From positions 186,525 through 250,524 of the forward strand of contig NZ_RZNJ01000003.1 in assembly GCF_003994485.1 (NCBI RefSeq): a stretch of DNA of 64,000 nt, given 5' to 3'. The DNA is from Arsenicitalea aurantiaca. GTDB lineage: Bacteria > Pseudomonadota > Alphaproteobacteria > Rhizobiales > Devosiaceae. Positions 32,885 through 43,343 of this stretch are shown here, in pieces. The notes under the pieces were generated by a model that ran no database searches, had not been told where the DNA came from, and saw only the letters and a list, made by a program, of their open reading frames with translations. Positions within the stretch are counted from its first letter, which is position 1, and the number at the start of each line of letters is the position of its first letter. The translations under genes and the position numbers were made by a program.

Positions 32885-35158
32885 TTATGTGGGGTTCTGC
32901 GTAGCCTGCGCCAGCGTCAGCCGCGCCACGGGCACCCGGTAGGGCGAGCAGCTCACATAGTCGATCCCGAGCCCCGCAAGGAATTTCAGCGATGCCGGAT
33001 CGCCCGCATGCTCGCCGCAAATACCGATCTTCAGCCCCGGATTTGCGGCCTTTCCGCGCTCGATCGCGATCGCAATCAGCTCCCCCACACCCCGCTCGTC
33101 GAGCGTGACGAAGGGGTCGTACTCATAGATCCCCTTGCGCTGGTAAGGCGCGAGGAAGGTCGGCGCATCGTCGCGCGATATGCCAAACGTCGTCTGTGTC
33201 AAGTCGTTGGTTCCGAACGAGAAAAAGTCTACGGACCGCGCTATTTCGCCGGCCCGGAGCGCCGCGCGCGGCAGCTCGATCATGGTCCCGAACGCGAACG
33301 CTTCCCGGGATTCGGCGGGGATATCCGCTGCCTCGAGGATCGCCATCACCCGCTCCCGGATGAACAGAACCTCGCTCGCCGTCGAGACGAACGGCACCAT
33401 CACCTCGAGCCGCACTGGCTCCGCTTGGGCCCGGCTCGCCGCCCTTATGCCGGACATCAGCGCCTGCATCTGCATCTCGAGAATCTCGGGATAGGTGATC
33501 GCGAGCCGGCAGCCGCGATGGCCCAGCATCGGGTTGACTTCGGCCAGCCGCTCGAGCCGCTGCCGCAGCGCGCGAACGGAAAACCCAAGGGAAACAGCGG
33601 TTTCCTCGATGTCCTCGTCGGTTCGGGGCAGGAATTCGTGCAGCGGCGGATCAAACAATCGCACCGTTACCGGCCGCCCGCGCATGGTCGCGAAGATGTC
33701 GGCATAGTCGCCCGTCTGGAAGTCGACGAGCCCGCGCAGCGCCGCGGCCCGCTGCTCCTCGTCTTCGGACAGGATCATGCGGCGCAGCGCCACCATGCGC
33801 TCGCGCGAAAAGAACATGTGTTCTGAACGCGCTAGCCCGATCCCCTCGGCGCCGAAACTGAGCGCGGTCCGCGCTGCGTCGACCGTTTCCACGTTAGTCC
33901 GGACGGCGATCGTTCGGCTCGCATCGGACCAGCCGAGCAGGGTGGACATCGCCCCGCCGATATGGGGCTGGCTGAGCCCCATGGCCCCGAGATAAACCGT
34001 ACCATCCGTGCCATCGATCGTCAGCCGGTCGCCGACGTGAAATTCCTTATCCCCGATCCGGCAGATCATCTCGCCAAGGTTGACCGAAAGCGTGCGAACC
34101 CCCGCCACACAGGGCTTTCCGGTGATTCGCGCGACCACCGCAGCGTGACTCGTCATGCCGCCGCGGGCCGTCAGAATGCCGGTCGCGGCCTTCATGCCAT
34201 CGATATCGGTGGGGCCGGTTTCGGTCACGACGAGGATGCAGTGCCGCCCGCGCGCCCGCATCCGGGCGGCATCCTCGGCGGTAAAGACAATGACGCCGCT
34301 CGCCGCGCCGGGCGACACGCCAAGCCCCTGCGCGATCGGGTCGGCGGCGTGGTCGGACTTCAGGCGCGGGTGGAGAAGCTGCGGAAGCCGCGCCGGATCG
34401 GTGCGGCGCACAGCCTCCATCCGCGTCCAGCTGCCCCGGCTGACGCGATCGACCGCAGCCTCGAGCTCGGCCGCCGCGCTTGCCGCGCTTGGCCGCACGG
34501 AAACGAGCCGCACGGCGTCTCCCTCGAGACTGACGAGACCGGTCATATGCCCGCCCGCGACGCCGTCGAGCCAGGCGATCAGCGGGGCCATGGAAGCCGG
34601 CAGCGCCGAGCCGGCCCGCTGACCCATAGGGATCGGACCAAGGACGCCGGTCTGCGGATCGCGGGTCACAAAGCCGCGCAGGGTCTCGCGTTGATGGGCC
34701 TGCACGATGACGATCTGGCGCCCGGGCGCCTGGGCGTCAGCAGGGCCGTAGGAGGCAAAGGCCTCCGAGATCGCACGCGCGAGCGGTCGGGCGGGATCGA
34801 CCGATTCCGCTTCGTTTCGTGGCGCGGGAAGGCCAGTCCGCGCCGGCATCAGCCCGGGCGAGCGGTTCGCCGCGGACGTTCGGACGACGAGCCCGGGTGG
34901 TTCGGCGTGCCGCCCCACCAGCTTGAAGAGCGTCGCGACCCAGTGCGTGCGCAGCTTCCGCTCGCGCCCGCCCCGCTCGGCCTGCAGGCCGTCCCACGCC
35001 GCGCGGGTAAGGCAGATCGTCGGGACGACACCAAAGCCCTGCCTGCTGGCCTCGTGGAGCCAGAAAGCCTTGCCGACGAGCAGCTCTTCCTGCCCCGCCG
35101 ACAGGTTCGCCTGCCCGATTGCGGGCGCGAGGGCAAACATCTGCTGGGCGAGGGTCAA
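32885..35158 (-). CDS. Divergent pyruvate phosphate dikinase-like protein with eroded nucleotide-binding domain
   Basis: A 757-residue PEP-utilising enzyme, about 120 shorter than true PPDK. The swivelling phospho-His domain (GGMTSHAAVV, His338) and PEP/pyruvate barrel are intact: Arg444 (GLARSEHMFF), Arg500, Glu628 (FGTMIELPR), SFGTNDLTQ (646-655) and the acid/base Cys714 (GICGEHAGDP). The N-terminal ATP-grasp half is degenerate: RSG-x-SMPGMMDT is replaced by VVRTSAANRSPGLMPA (91-106), and the EFTIE...LQTR catalytic segment by LVSLEGDAVRLVSVRPS (208-224). It may accept phosphate from PEP without the ATP/Pi partial reaction. Genomic place beside glyS matches Hyphomicrobiales ppdK. Confidence 0.82.
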   Translation of the reverse strand: MTLAQQMFALAPAIGQANLSAGQEELLVGKAFWLHEASRQGFGVVPTICLTRAAWDGLQAERGGRERKLRTHWVATLFKLVGRHAEPPGLVVRTSAANRSPGLMPARTGLPAPRNEAESVDPARPLARAISEAFASYGPADAQAPGRQIVIVQAHQRETLRGFVTRDPQTGVLGPIPMGQRAGSALPASMAPLIAWLDGVAGGHMTGLVSLEGDAVRLVSVRPSAASAAAELEAAVDRVSRGSWTRMEAVRRTDPARLPQLLHPRLKSDHAADPIAQGLGVSPGAASGVIVFTAEDAARMRARGRHCILVVTETGPTDIDGMKAATGILTARGGMTSHAAVVARITGKPCVAGVRTLSVNLGEMICRIGDKEFHVGDRLTIDGTDGTVYLGAMGLSQPHIGGAMSTLLGWSDASRTIAVRTNVETVDAARTALSFGAEGIGLARSEHMFFSRERMVALRRMILSEDEEQRAAALRGLVDFQTGDYADIFATMRGRPVTVRLFDPPLHEFLPRTDEDIEETAVSLGFSVRALRQRLERLAEVNPMLGHRGCRLAITYPEILEMQMQALMSGIRAASRAQAEPVRLEVMVPFVSTASEVLFIRERVMAILEAADIPAESREAFAFGTMIELPRAALRAGEIARSVDFFSFGTNDLTQTTFGISRDDAPTFLAPYQRKGIYEYDPFVTLDERGVGELIAIAIERGKAANPGLKIGICGEHAGDPASLKFLAGLGIDYVSCSPYRVPVARLTLAQATQNPT

Positions 35159-35259
35159 GAGAATTGCCTTTGTCTGGACGGTCCGGCCATATTGCCCGCA
35201 GCCTCCCGCTGCCGCAACAAGACTTGACTTGCCGCCCGTGAGAAAGCATCTGATTTCCT

Positions 35260-36225
35260 ATGCAAACAAGGCCGCAACTTGACATCACCCTGTGCGCGCC
35301 GCGCGGCTTCTGCGCCGGCGTGGATCGCGCCATCCAGATCGTCGAACTGGCGCTCGAGAAATATGGCGCGCCGGTCTATGTGCGCCACGCCATCGTGCAC
35401 AACAAATATGTCGTCGACGGACTGCGGGACAAAGGCGCAGTTTTCGTAGAGGAGCTCGAGGAAATTCCGGCCGGCACCGAAGCTCCGGTGGTCTTTTCGG
35501 CCCATGGCGTGCCCAAGAGCGTCCCTGCCGACGCGAGGGCGCGCGAGATGTTCTTTCTCGACGCAACCTGCCCGCTCGTCTCGAAGGTCCATGTGGAAGC
35601 CCAGCGTCATTTCGAGGAAGGCCAGGACATCGTCCTGATCGGCCATGCCGGACACCCCGAAGTGATCGGCACGATCGGGCAGCTGCCAGAGGGCGCAATC
35701 AGCCTCGTCGAGGACATCGATGATGCAGAGCGCTTCACGCCGCGCAATCCGGAGGCGCTCGCTTTTGTGACCCAGACGACGCTTTCGGTCGATGATACTG
35801 CCGAGATCGTCGCAGTGCTCAAGCGCCGGTTTCCGGCCATTCGCGGGCCGCACAAGGAGGATATCTGCTACGCCACGACCAATCGTCAGGAGGCGGTCAA
35901 GCAGGTGGCGCGGGAGGTCGATGCGATGATCGTCGTGGGTTCGCCCACCTCTTCGAACTCGGTCCGTCTCGTCGAGGTCGCCCAGCGTGCCGGTTGTCCG
36001 CGCGCCTATCTATATGATCGTGCCGCCGATATCGACTGGAGCCTTTTCGAAGGCATCAAGCGGCTCGGTATCAGCGCCGGGGCTTCCGCCCCCGAACGCC
36101 TCGTCGACGAGGTGATCGAAGCCTTCGCCGAGCGCTTTGCCATCAAGGTTTCGGCGAAAGTGACGGCGGTCGAGAACATCGCTTTCAACGTCCCCCGCGA
36201 ATTGCGGACAGTCCCAGCCGCATGA
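35260..36225 (+). CDS. ispH: 4-hydroxy-3-methylbut-2-enyl diphosphate reductase
   Basis: Last enzyme of the MEP isoprenoid pathway, forming IPP and DMAPP on a 4Fe-4S cluster. 321 residues. Cluster cysteines lie in [24 protein letters not shown] and [12 protein letters not shown]; substrate residues include [10 protein letters not shown] and [10 protein letters not shown]. Its stop overlaps the GNAT start (ATGA). ispE and a polyprenyl synthase lie about 10-12 kb further on. Confidence 0.96.
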   Translation: MQTRPQLDITLCAPRGFCAGVDRAIQIVELALEKYGAPVYVRHAIVHNKYVVDGLRDKGAVFVEELEEIPAGTEAPVVFSAHGVPKSVPADARAREMFFLDATCPLVSKVHVEAQRHFEEGQDIVLIGHAGHPEVIGTIGQLPEGAISLVEDIDDAERFTPRNPEALAFVTQTTLSVDDTAEIVAVLKRRFPAIRGPHKEDICYATTNRQEAVKQVAREVDAMIVVGSPTSSNSVRLVEVAQRAGCPRAYLYDRAADIDWSLFEGIKRLGISAGASAPERLVDEVIEAFAERFAIKVSAKVTAVENIAFNVPRELRTVPAA

Positions 36226-36740
36226 CCGATCTCAAGGTACTGGAAACGGAGCGCCTCATCCTCACCGGCTGGCGCGCAGACCAGCTCGACGACCTCGTCG
36301 CGCTGCACGGCGATGCCTCTACGGCCCGCTATCTCTCGGCGAGCGGCGCGCCCTGGACGCGCGAGCAGGCCGAAAGCCGGCTGGCAGTCTGGATGGACGA
36401 GTTCGCCAATCATCGCATGGGCAAGCTGCGGGTCATCCGCAAATCCGACGGCGCGCTCGTAGGGCGGGCGGGCTACTCCCTTTATCCGCCGACGGGCGAA
36501 CCGGAGATCGGCTACGCGCTCTACCCGGAGTATCGGGGGGCGGGCTACGCGCGGGAAGCCGCCGAGGGCCTGCGCGACTGGCTTTTCCGCGAAACTGACT
36601 GGACTCACTTCATCGGCTTTGCCGATGTGCGGAACGCCGCATCGCTCAAAATCCTCCGCTCCATCGGCATGGAGCCGACCAAGGTCGCTGTGGACAACGG
36701 CATGGAGTGCCAGTTCCACGTGTTGCGCAAGGCCGTCTGA
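36222..36740 (+). CDS. GNAT-family acetyltransferase (RimJ/RimL-like)
   Basis: A 172-residue N-acetyltransferase. It opens with the typical [18 protein letters not shown], and the acetyl-CoA P-loop region is [18 protein letters not shown]. The RimJ/RimL class acetylates protein N-termini or small amines. It overlaps ispH by 4 bases and rnhA by 1 base (TGATGG), so the three genes are coupled. In many relatives thrB sits at this place. Confidence 0.88.
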   Translation: MTDLKVLETERLILTGWRADQLDDLVALHGDASTARYLSASGAPWTREQAESRLAVWMDEFANHRMGKLRVIRKSDGALVGRAGYSLYPPTGEPEIGYALYPEYRGAGYAREAAEGLRDWLFRETDWTHFIGFADVRNAASLKILRSIGMEPTKVAVDNGMECQFHVLRKAV

Positions 36741-37195
36741 TGGCAGGCCCGGTGATCATTCATACCGATGGAGCCTGCTCGGGCAATCCGGGCCCTGGTG
36801 GATGGGGCGCGGTCCTGCAATACGGTGCGAAAATCATGGAGCTCAAGGGCGGCGAACCCATGACGACTAATAATCGCATGGAGCTTACCGCCGCCATAGA
36901 GGCGCTGAACAAGCTGTCCCGGCCCTGCACCATCGAACTGCACACCGACAGCCAGTACGTCAAGAACGGCCTAAATAGCTGGATCCATGGCTGGAAGCGT
37001 AATGGCTGGCGGACTGCGGACAAGAAGCCGGTCAAGAATGTCGAGCTCTGGCAGGCGCTCGATGAGGCGGTCCAGCGCCACACGATCAACTGGCACTGGG
37101 TCAAGGGGCACAATGGGGACCCGATGAACGAGCGCGCAGATGCTCTCGCCAATGAAGGCATGGCGCCGTTCAAGAGCGCGCGCCGCGCCGTCTAG
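36740..37195 (+). CDS. rnhA: Ribonuclease HI
   Basis: Cleaves RNA in RNA-DNA hybrids. 151 residues with all four acidic residues: Asp in [17 protein letters not shown], Glu in [10 protein letters not shown], Asp in [11 protein letters not shown] and Asp in [11 protein letters not shown], plus the His in VKGHNGDP. The last gene of the ispH-GNAT-rnhA unit. A second RNase H (rnhB) is at 54505. Confidence 0.96.
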   Translation: MAGPVIIHTDGACSGNPGPGGWGAVLQYGAKIMELKGGEPMTTNNRMELTAAIEALNKLSRPCTIELHTDSQYVKNGLNSWIHGWKRNGWRTADKKPVKNVELWQALDEAVQRHTINWHWVKGHNGDPMNERADALANEGMAPFKSARRAV

Positions 37196-37201
37196 CAGGC
37201 G

Positions 37202-38017
37202 CTAGCCTTCCACCACATCTTCGAGCAGACGTGCGACACATTCCCGGGCGAGCCGGGCGGCCGTTAGCGCCGTGAGCCCTCCAAGGTCTCGGGCTGTGGC
37301 GCATTCGACGATATCGGCTCCCACCATCTCTCCCCTCACCCGATGGATGAGCGACATGACGTCCCGCACGCCGAGCCCTCCCGGCTCGGGCCGCACGACG
37401 CCGGGACAACATGCGGGGTCGATGCCCGAAAGGTCGATCGAGAGGTAGAAGCGCCCGCCGAAATCGATCTCGGGAACGCCACGCCAATCCTTCATTCGCA
37501 TGCCGACAATGCCCAGCTCCTGCATGCGCTGAGACTGCTCGGCACTCGGCGCGCGCAGGCCGACCTGCACCATATGGCGCACAAGGCCCTCTTCGATGAG
37601 GCGGGAAAAGACCGACACTGCCGGCGATACGCCGTCGGACGAAGCCTCGATGTCGGGGCGTGCGTCGATATGCAGGACATCGATGGCGCCGGCACTCGCC
37701 TGGCCTGCGATCAGCGAATAGGAGACCGACTGATCGCCGCCGAGACCCATGACGCGGTGGCCCTTCTCGACAAGCCCCTCGGCGGACGCGCGAATGACTA
37801 CACCCGCCTCCGCGGCCGGCCAGCCCTCGAGTTTCAGGTCGCCCATGTCGGAGAGTTCGGGGTGGCCAATGACGGCGACACCCAGTTCGCTGGTTTCGGC
37901 GCCAGGGGCGAACAGGGCGCGCCTGATCGCCTCGGGCGCCTGGGCCAGACCGGTCGGGAGGATGGAACCGGCATCTGAATCGAACGGAACGCCGAGAATG
38001 GTGACCTTTTGGGCCAA
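37202..38017 (-). CDS. Arginase/agmatinase-fold protein, probably catalytically dead
   Basis: A 271-residue ureohydrolase-fold protein. The fold markers are clear (LGVPFDSDAGS, GLGGDQSVSY, VLHIDARPDIE, YLSIDLSGIDPA), but the manganese ligands are not. GGDH is GGDQ (Gln96), DAHxD is DARPD (Arg120), SxDxD is SIDLS (Ser197). Three of six ligands are lost, and the substrate HG pair is absent. It may be a regulatory or binding protein. It lies 88 bases after glyS on the same strand. Confidence 0.8.
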   Translation of the reverse strand: MAQKVTILGVPFDSDAGSILPTGLAQAPEAIRRALFAPGAETSELGVAVIGHPELSDMGDLKLEGWPAAEAGVVIRASAEGLVEKGHRVMGLGGDQSVSYSLIAGQASAGAIDVLHIDARPDIEASSDGVSPAVSVFSRLIEEGLVRHMVQVGLRAPSAEQSQRMQELGIVGMRMKDWRGVPEIDFGGRFYLSIDLSGIDPACCPGVVRPEPGGLGVRDVMSLIHRVRGEMVGADIVECATARDLGGLTALTAARLARECVARLLEDVVEG

Positions 38018-38105
38018 GGAGTCTCCACAAGGATTGCCGCGAGCATGCGGTCAGACCCGCCGGGGCGGGCAAGGAGGGCACGCCGCGGCGCCTGCCCCCG
38101 GATGA

Positions 38106-40130
38106 TCAGCCGCTGATGCGGCTGAAATCGGCCACCAGATGCATGGTGTCGCGCAGACGAGCGAGAAGGTTGAGCCGGTTCTCACGCACCGCCGCGTCCT
38201 GGTCGTTGACGAGCACGGCTTCGAAGAACCGGTCTACCGGGTCACGCAGCGCCGAGAGTGCCGCGATCGCGCCGCGATAGTCATCGGCAGCAACGCGATC
38301 GGAGACGGCCGTTGCCGCGGCATGAACCGCTTCGGCCAGACCCGCCTCCTCGGCCTGATGGAGGAGCGAAGTCTCGACCAGACCGCCATAGGCACGGCCG
38401 TCCTTCTTTTCCTCAGCGACGAGGATGTTGACCGCCCGGCGATAGCCCGAGAGCAAATTCGTGCCGTCCTCACTCGAAAGGAGGCCAGAAAGCGCTTCGA
38501 CACGCTGGGTGATCTCAAGCATGTCGTCGCTTTGCGGAGTGATCACCGCGTCGACGAGATCGTGACGAGCACCGGCATCGCGGAGCGACACCTTGAGCCG
38601 GTCATGGAAGAACGCCAGCAGGTCTGGCTCGACCGCGAGCTTCAGCCTGATCGCGTTCTCGGTGAGGATCCGGATGACCCCGAGCGCCGCACGGCGCAGA
38701 GCAAAGGGATCGCGCGAGCCCGTGGGCTTCTCGTCGATCGACCAGAAGCCGGTCAGGAGATCGAGCTTGTCGGCGAGCGCCACCGCGATCGCAACCGGCT
38801 CGGAAGGGACCGTGTCCGTCGGCCCGACGGGCCGATAATGGCCGGCGATGGCGTTGGCGATCGCATCCGGCTCGCCCTGGGCGCGCGCATAGTACTGCCC
38901 CATCAGGCCCTGAAGCTCGGGAAACTCGCCCACCATCTGGGTGACGAGATCGGCCTTGGCGAGACGGGCGGCCCGGCGCGCCGCATCGGGATCGGCGCCC
39001 ACCTGCGGTGCCAGTGTGCCAGCGAGTGTTTCGAGACGCGTGACGCGCTCGTGCTGGGTGCCGAGCTTGGCATGAAAGACCATTTCGCCCAGCCGCGGCA
39101 GGCGGCTTTCGAGCGGCGCCTGCAGATCGGTTTCGTAAAAGAACTTGGCGTCCGACAGGCGCGCACGGACCACCCGCTCATTGCCGGCGACGATCGCATC
39201 CCCGCCGTCGCTGGCCAGCGTATTGGCAGTGATGATAAAATTGGGCGCCAGCCGGCCAACGGAATCGCGCAGGCAGAAGCATTTCTGGTTTGCGCGGATG
39301 GTGGCGATGATCACCTCTTCGGGCAGGCCGAGGAACGCGGGGTCAAAACTCCCCATGAGGACGACGGGCCATTCGACGAGCCCGGCGACCTCTTCGAGGA
39401 GGCCGGCATCTGCAATGACCGTCAGCCCCCGGGCAAACGCGAGATGCTCGGCCTCGGCCTCGATCACCTGCTTGCGGCGGTCGAGATCGAGGATCACATG
39501 GGCGCGGTCGAGCGCGCTCACATAGTCGTCGAAACGCCGCACGGTGATGGGCTCGGGGAAGAGGAAGCGGTGGCCATAGGTGGTGCGGCCCGATTGCAGC
39601 GTGCCGATCGAAAAGGGCACGACGACCGGATCCTCGGTCTCGGGGCCGAAGGTCGCCGTCACCGCCCGCAGCGGCCGGACCCAGGAGAAGCTGCCCGATC
39701 CCCAGCGCATGGACTTGGCCCATGGGAACTCGGCAAGGATGCGCGGCAGGGCAACGGACAGGAGCGTCACCGCATCCTCGCCGCGCTTCTCGACCCGCGC
39801 AACGTAGAATTCGCCCTTCTTGGGATCGGTCTCGATGCTTGCCTGCTCGATCGACGCGAGCCCTGCAGCTTTGAGAAAGCCCTCGACGGCCTGGGCAGGC
39901 GCCCCAACGCGGGGACCCTTGCGCTCTTCGCGGGTATCGGGAGACCTGGCGGGAACGCCCGACACCGTCAGCGCGAGGCGACGCGGCGTGGCGAAGGCCT
40001 TGGCGCCCTCATAGACGAGACCCGCATCGACCAGCGCGTTGGTCACGGCCTTCTTGAGGTCCTCGGCAGCCCGGCGCTGGAAGCGTGCCGGGATTTCCTC
40101 GGAGAAAAGTTCAAGCAGCAGTTCTGGCAT
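38106..40130 (-). CDS. glyS: Glycyl-tRNA synthetase beta subunit
   Basis: Beta subunit of the alpha2beta2 bacterial GlyRS, with tRNA-recognition and editing-related domains. 674 residues. It starts [20 protein letters not shown] (40130), the family's N-terminus. Internal blocks such as [19 protein letters not shown] and [19 protein letters not shown] are conserved, and a DALR-type anticodon-binding region ends the protein. It is separated from glyQ by DUF2207, lemA and a GyrI-like gene. Confidence 0.96.
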   Translation of the reverse strand: MPELLLELFSEEIPARFQRRAAEDLKKAVTNALVDAGLVYEGAKAFATPRRLALTVSGVPARSPDTREERKGPRVGAPAQAVEGFLKAAGLASIEQASIETDPKKGEFYVARVEKRGEDAVTLLSVALPRILAEFPWAKSMRWGSGSFSWVRPLRAVTATFGPETEDPVVVPFSIGTLQSGRTTYGHRFLFPEPITVRRFDDYVSALDRAHVILDLDRRKQVIEAEAEHLAFARGLTVIADAGLLEEVAGLVEWPVVLMGSFDPAFLGLPEEVIIATIRANQKCFCLRDSVGRLAPNFIITANTLASDGGDAIVAGNERVVRARLSDAKFFYETDLQAPLESRLPRLGEMVFHAKLGTQHERVTRLETLAGTLAPQVGADPDAARRAARLAKADLVTQMVGEFPELQGLMGQYYARAQGEPDAIANAIAGHYRPVGPTDTVPSEPVAIAVALADKLDLLTGFWSIDEKPTGSRDPFALRRAALGVIRILTENAIRLKLAVEPDLLAFFHDRLKVSLRDAGARHDLVDAVITPQSDDMLEITQRVEALSGLLSSEDGTNLLSGYRRAVNILVAEEKKDGRAYGGLVETSLLHQAEEAGLAEAVHAAATAVSDRVAADDYRGAIAALSALRDPVDRFFEAVLVNDQDAAVRENRLNLLARLRDTMHLVADFSRISG

Positions 40131-40204
40131 GGCAAACCGGAGGGTTGGAAGCGCGGGCCTGCCTAGCAAGGGTGGAGGGTCTTGTCCATCGCGGATCGGG
40201 CCGG

Positions 40205-42124
40205 CTACCAGCCGCCGCCGCCGCCACCGCCGCCGCCCCCTCCGGAAAAGCCCCCGCCGCCGCCCGAAAAGCCCGAGGAGGAGGCGGAGACCGGTTGCGA
40301 CGCGATCATCGCTGCGCTGACGCCGGTCGCGACTGAACCGATGGTGCGCGAGAGATTGCCCGAGCTGAAACCGCTGCCCGAATACCAGACCGGCCGATAG
40401 CCCGGCTGCGCGTCAGCAACCGCATTGCGCGCAAGTTCGCCTTCGAAATGTTCCGCCCAGGGCTTTTCCACCTCCAGCGCAATGGCATAGGGCAAAAGAG
40501 CCTCGAAGCGCTCGACGGTCATCGGAGGCTCGCCCGAGATATTGAGACGCTCCTTTTCGGCCGTCTCGAGGTACATACGCAGGCCCTCGATCTCATCCAT
40601 GCGCTTTCGACCCTGCACGGTCGGCGCGCGCATGAGGATTGCGAACACGACGTTGATGAGGACGATGGAGCCGGCCGCGAGCGCCGCGGTATTGATTTCC
40701 AATGCGGGCACCTGCCCAAGGAGGCCCCCGCCGATATTGGCAATGATGACGCCGAACCAGATGACCGCCAGGAACCGCCGAATTCCCGAACCATTCCAAA
40801 GGGCCTTTACCGCGCCGGTCAGGAGCGCGACCCCGATACCGCCGGCAAAGGCGGCAAAAAGCCAGATCGGCGCGAGCACCTGGCTCCAGATCAGCACGAC
40901 GATCGCCCCGAGCGAGAGCACCAGCCCAAGAGCGACATAGGCGTAATTGTTGAGGAAGTAGACCTGCCGATTTTCGGCCTCGATGGCGGAGACGAACTCG
41001 CCGCGCTTTTTGTGGATCTTGCTGCCCGTTTCCTTGTCGACGCGCAGCACGCCCTCGCGGCGCACGAAGTCCTCGAGCACGCGCTGGCCCGGGGGGAGAT
41101 CGGCCGGGGCCGCCTTGCCGGTGTGGGTGATGGAGAGGGTCTTGCCCCGGTTGTCGATCTCGACGAGCCCCTTGACCCCGAGATCGAAGAGCGAGGCGGT
41201 GAACGCGGTCCAGCCGCTCTTTTTCCACCCCCAATTGTGGATGTAGTGGACGAGGGCCGGCGAATAGCCCTTGGGGGCATAGAAACGGGGGATGATGGTG
41301 CCCTTCGCCGGATCGCGCCCTACCGCGCTCCAGGCGAGGAGGTAATAGAGCAGCACGATCAGCACCGCGATCGGCGGCAGAATCAGGTCACGGTGATCGG
41401 AGAGGTAGTAGGCGATCCGGTCGAGGCCTTCGGGTTCGGAAAGGACGCCCTTGCCGAGGGCGACCACGACCGTCATGCCCTCCTGCGGCCCGAGGGTCCG
41501 GTCAGATCTGAACTGCGCGCGGGTATCGGAGAGACGAGTAATGGTCAGGGCCTGCTCGGTGGCCCCCTGTGGCCCGGTAAACCCGGTCAGGTCGGTGATG
41601 ACCGCCCCGTCGGGCAGCGTGATGGTCGCGACCGCGGCCTCGATCGGAAAGGCCCAGAAATTGCCGGTGGCATTCCAGTAGAGCTCGTCGTGATCCGCGA
41701 ACCGCCGCGCCATCCGGCTCATCGTATAGCTGATCGTGTAACGATGCAGGCCGGGATCGAGGAGGACTTCCGAGCTCCCGATGCGGATGCGTGCACCATT
41801 GGTAATGGTTTCGACGGCAAAGGGCTCCGCCTGACCGTTCCGCGTGACACGCTCGACGAAGATCGCCGACCTCAGACGCGACCCGTCCGGGTTCTGCAAG
41901 AGCGTCGGAATATCGCGAAAGATGCCACGCCGGATTTCCAGTCCAGCCGCGTTGACCGTTATCGTCTCGGTCACCGCCACCGATCCGTCCGTCCGCAGGG
42001 TGACGTCGGCCTCGAAGCTTCTTATGACCTCCTGCGCACCGACGGGCAGGACGGCGAGGATGAGGCAGAAAACAAGAGCGAGAAGCCGGGCAGCAAGCCC
42101 CCCTGCCCTAGCGGAATGAGACAT
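40205..42124 (-). CDS. DUF2207 membrane protein with poly-glycine tail
   Basis: A 639-residue exported membrane protein. The signal peptide (about 1-30, ending LPVGAQE) precedes an N-terminal DUF2207 domain ([20 protein letters not shown]). Membrane helices follow at about 250-270, 400-455 and 470-510, and a cytoplasmic-type helical region. It ends in a Gly/Ser-rich tail (FSGGGGG repeats, final GGW). Its start overlaps lemA by 17 bases, so the pair is coupled. LemA-DUF2207 pairs are widespread; the function is unknown. Confidence 0.85.
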   Translation of the reverse strand: MSHSARAGGLAARLLALVFCLILAVLPVGAQEVIRSFEADVTLRTDGSVAVTETITVNAAGLEIRRGIFRDIPTLLQNPDGSRLRSAIFVERVTRNGQAEPFAVETITNGARIRIGSSEVLLDPGLHRYTISYTMSRMARRFADHDELYWNATGNFWAFPIEAAVATITLPDGAVITDLTGFTGPQGATEQALTITRLSDTRAQFRSDRTLGPQEGMTVVVALGKGVLSEPEGLDRIAYYLSDHRDLILPPIAVLIVLLYYLLAWSAVGRDPAKGTIIPRFYAPKGYSPALVHYIHNWGWKKSGWTAFTASLFDLGVKGLVEIDNRGKTLSITHTGKAAPADLPPGQRVLEDFVRREGVLRVDKETGSKIHKKRGEFVSAIEAENRQVYFLNNYAYVALGLVLSLGAIVVLIWSQVLAPIWLFAAFAGGIGVALLTGAVKALWNGSGIRRFLAVIWFGVIIANIGGGLLGQVPALEINTAALAAGSIVLINVVFAILMRAPTVQGRKRMDEIEGLRMYLETAEKERLNISGEPPMTVERFEALLPYAIALEVEKPWAEHFEGELARNAVADAQPGYRPVWYSGSGFSSGNLSRTIGSVATGVSAAMIASQPVSASSSGFSGGGGGFSGGGGGGGGGGGW

Positions 42125-42668
42125 TGGGAACGGCCCTGTCCGCCTCGTTCTCGAGCTCGAAATACTCGGCCTTGGTGAACCCGAACCCGTTCGCGACGAG
42201 GTTGGAGGGAAAGGATTCGACGGCGATGTTGAGATTGCGCACCGTACCATTGTAGTAGCGCCGCGCCATCTGGATTTCATCCTCGATGGTCTGCAGGGCG
42301 GCCTGGAAATCGAGGAAATTGGTGTTGGCCTTGAGGTCGGGATAGGCCTCGGCCACCGCAAGCAGTCGCCCGAGCGCACCAGACAGCATGCCTTCGAGCC
42401 GCCCCCGCTCCTCCGGGCCGGCAGCAGCGCCGGCCTGCGCAGCCGCCCGCGCCTGGGTTACAGCCTCGAGCGTCTCGCGTTCGTGGCCCATATAGCCCTT
42501 CACCGTCTCCATCAGGTTCGGGATGAGGTCGGTGCGGCGCTTCAGCTGCACATCGATGCCGGACCAGCCCTCAGCCACCAGCTGACGGTTGCGAACGAGG
42601 CCGTTGTAGAGAACCACGACATAACCGCCGATGGCCACGACCAGTATGAGGATGACGATCCATTCCAT
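42108..42668 (-). CDS. lemA: LemA family protein
   Basis: A 186-residue protein with one N-terminal membrane helix (about 3-22) and the LemA four-helix domain: YNGLVRNRQLVAEGWSGIDV, LKRRTDLIPNLMETVKGYM and the end [17 protein letters not shown]. The Listeria homologue is a source of presented peptides; the physiological role is unknown. Co-transcribed with DUF2207. Confidence 0.92.
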   Translation of the reverse strand: MEWIVILILVVAIGGYVVVLYNGLVRNRQLVAEGWSGIDVQLKRRTDLIPNLMETVKGYMGHERETLEAVTQARAAAQAGAAAGPEERGRLEGMLSGALGRLLAVAEAYPDLKANTNFLDFQAALQTIEDEIQMARRYYNGTVRNLNIAVESFPSNLVANGFGFTKAEYFELENEADRAVPNVSFR

Positions 42669-42773
42669 GGCGATGCCCCTTCGCGCACAAGGCTCAATGC
42701 GGGAGCGAGAGTGGCATCGCGGAGCCGGGATATCAACGCCCCGACCTGAGGAGGGTCATGGTTTTACCCCCGA

Positions 42774-42803
42774 TTGACGCCCTATGGGGCACGGCCCTAG
42801 GCT
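42774..42803 (+). promoter_or_regulatory. Promoter before the GyrI-like gene
   Basis: TTGACG (42774-42779), 18-base spacer, TAGGCT (42798-42803). The predicted start near 42810 gives a 20-base leader with AAGGAGAG before the ATG at 42831. Confidence 0.4.
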
Positions 42804-42830
42804 TTAGAAGCTACAAGCAAGGAGAGAGCC

Positions 42831-43343
42831 ATGGCCGATGCCAGCTATCTGTCCTCACCGCCGCGTTCGGAGCTTGAGATTCTCGAGACAACGGAGATTC
42901 CGGCGGCGGTGATCCGGCGCAGGGCGTTCCCGGTTGCAGACCTCCGGACATTGTTCGACGGCGCGTTCGGCGCACTGTTCCCGGCTCTCGCAGCGGCCGG
43001 GATCAAGCCTGTGGCGCCGCCCTTTTCGCTCTATACCAGCCACCCGGGAGCGACGGTGGATATCGATGTCGGCGTCCCGATCGAGCGGCCATTGGCGCAG
43101 TCGATCGAGGGGGGAAATGGATATCTCGTCGAGCCGGCATCCCTCCCGGCTGGACAGGTGGCGACGATTTCGCATCTTGGGGCATATGACGGGCTTGGGC
43201 AAGCCTGGGGCGGGTTCATGAACACTCTTGCGGCACGCGGAGAGCGGCCGGGCTTTCCCCTTTGGGAGGTTTATGTCACCGAACCCACGCCGGAGACGGC
43301 GCCCGAGACCCTGCGCACCGATCTCTACGTGCTGCTAAGCTAG
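42831..43343 (+). CDS. GyrI-like small-molecule-binding protein
   Basis: A 170-residue stand-alone effector-binding domain of the AraC-E/GyrI-like type. Typical blocks are [35 protein letters not shown] and [19 protein letters not shown]; the C-terminal LWEVYVTEP and TDLYVLL carry the usual Glu. Such proteins bind hydrophobic or cationic molecules or hydrolyse them. It is divergent from lemA and overlaps the end of glyQ by 4 bases. Confidence 0.85.
   Translation: MADASYLSSPPRSELEILETTEIPAAVIRRRAFPVADLRTLFDGAFGALFPALAAAGIKPVAPPFSLYTSHPGATVDIDVGVPIERPLAQSIEGGNGYLVEPASLPAGQVATISHLGAYDGLGQAWGGFMNTLAARGERPGFPLWEVYVTEPTPETAPETLRTDLYVLLS

Noticed and set aside
40182-40400. Proline-repeat ORF on the plus strand (PPPPP...EKPPPPP)
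   Set aside because: Exact antisense of the poly-glycine tail of the DUF2207 protein; no homology or ribosome site.
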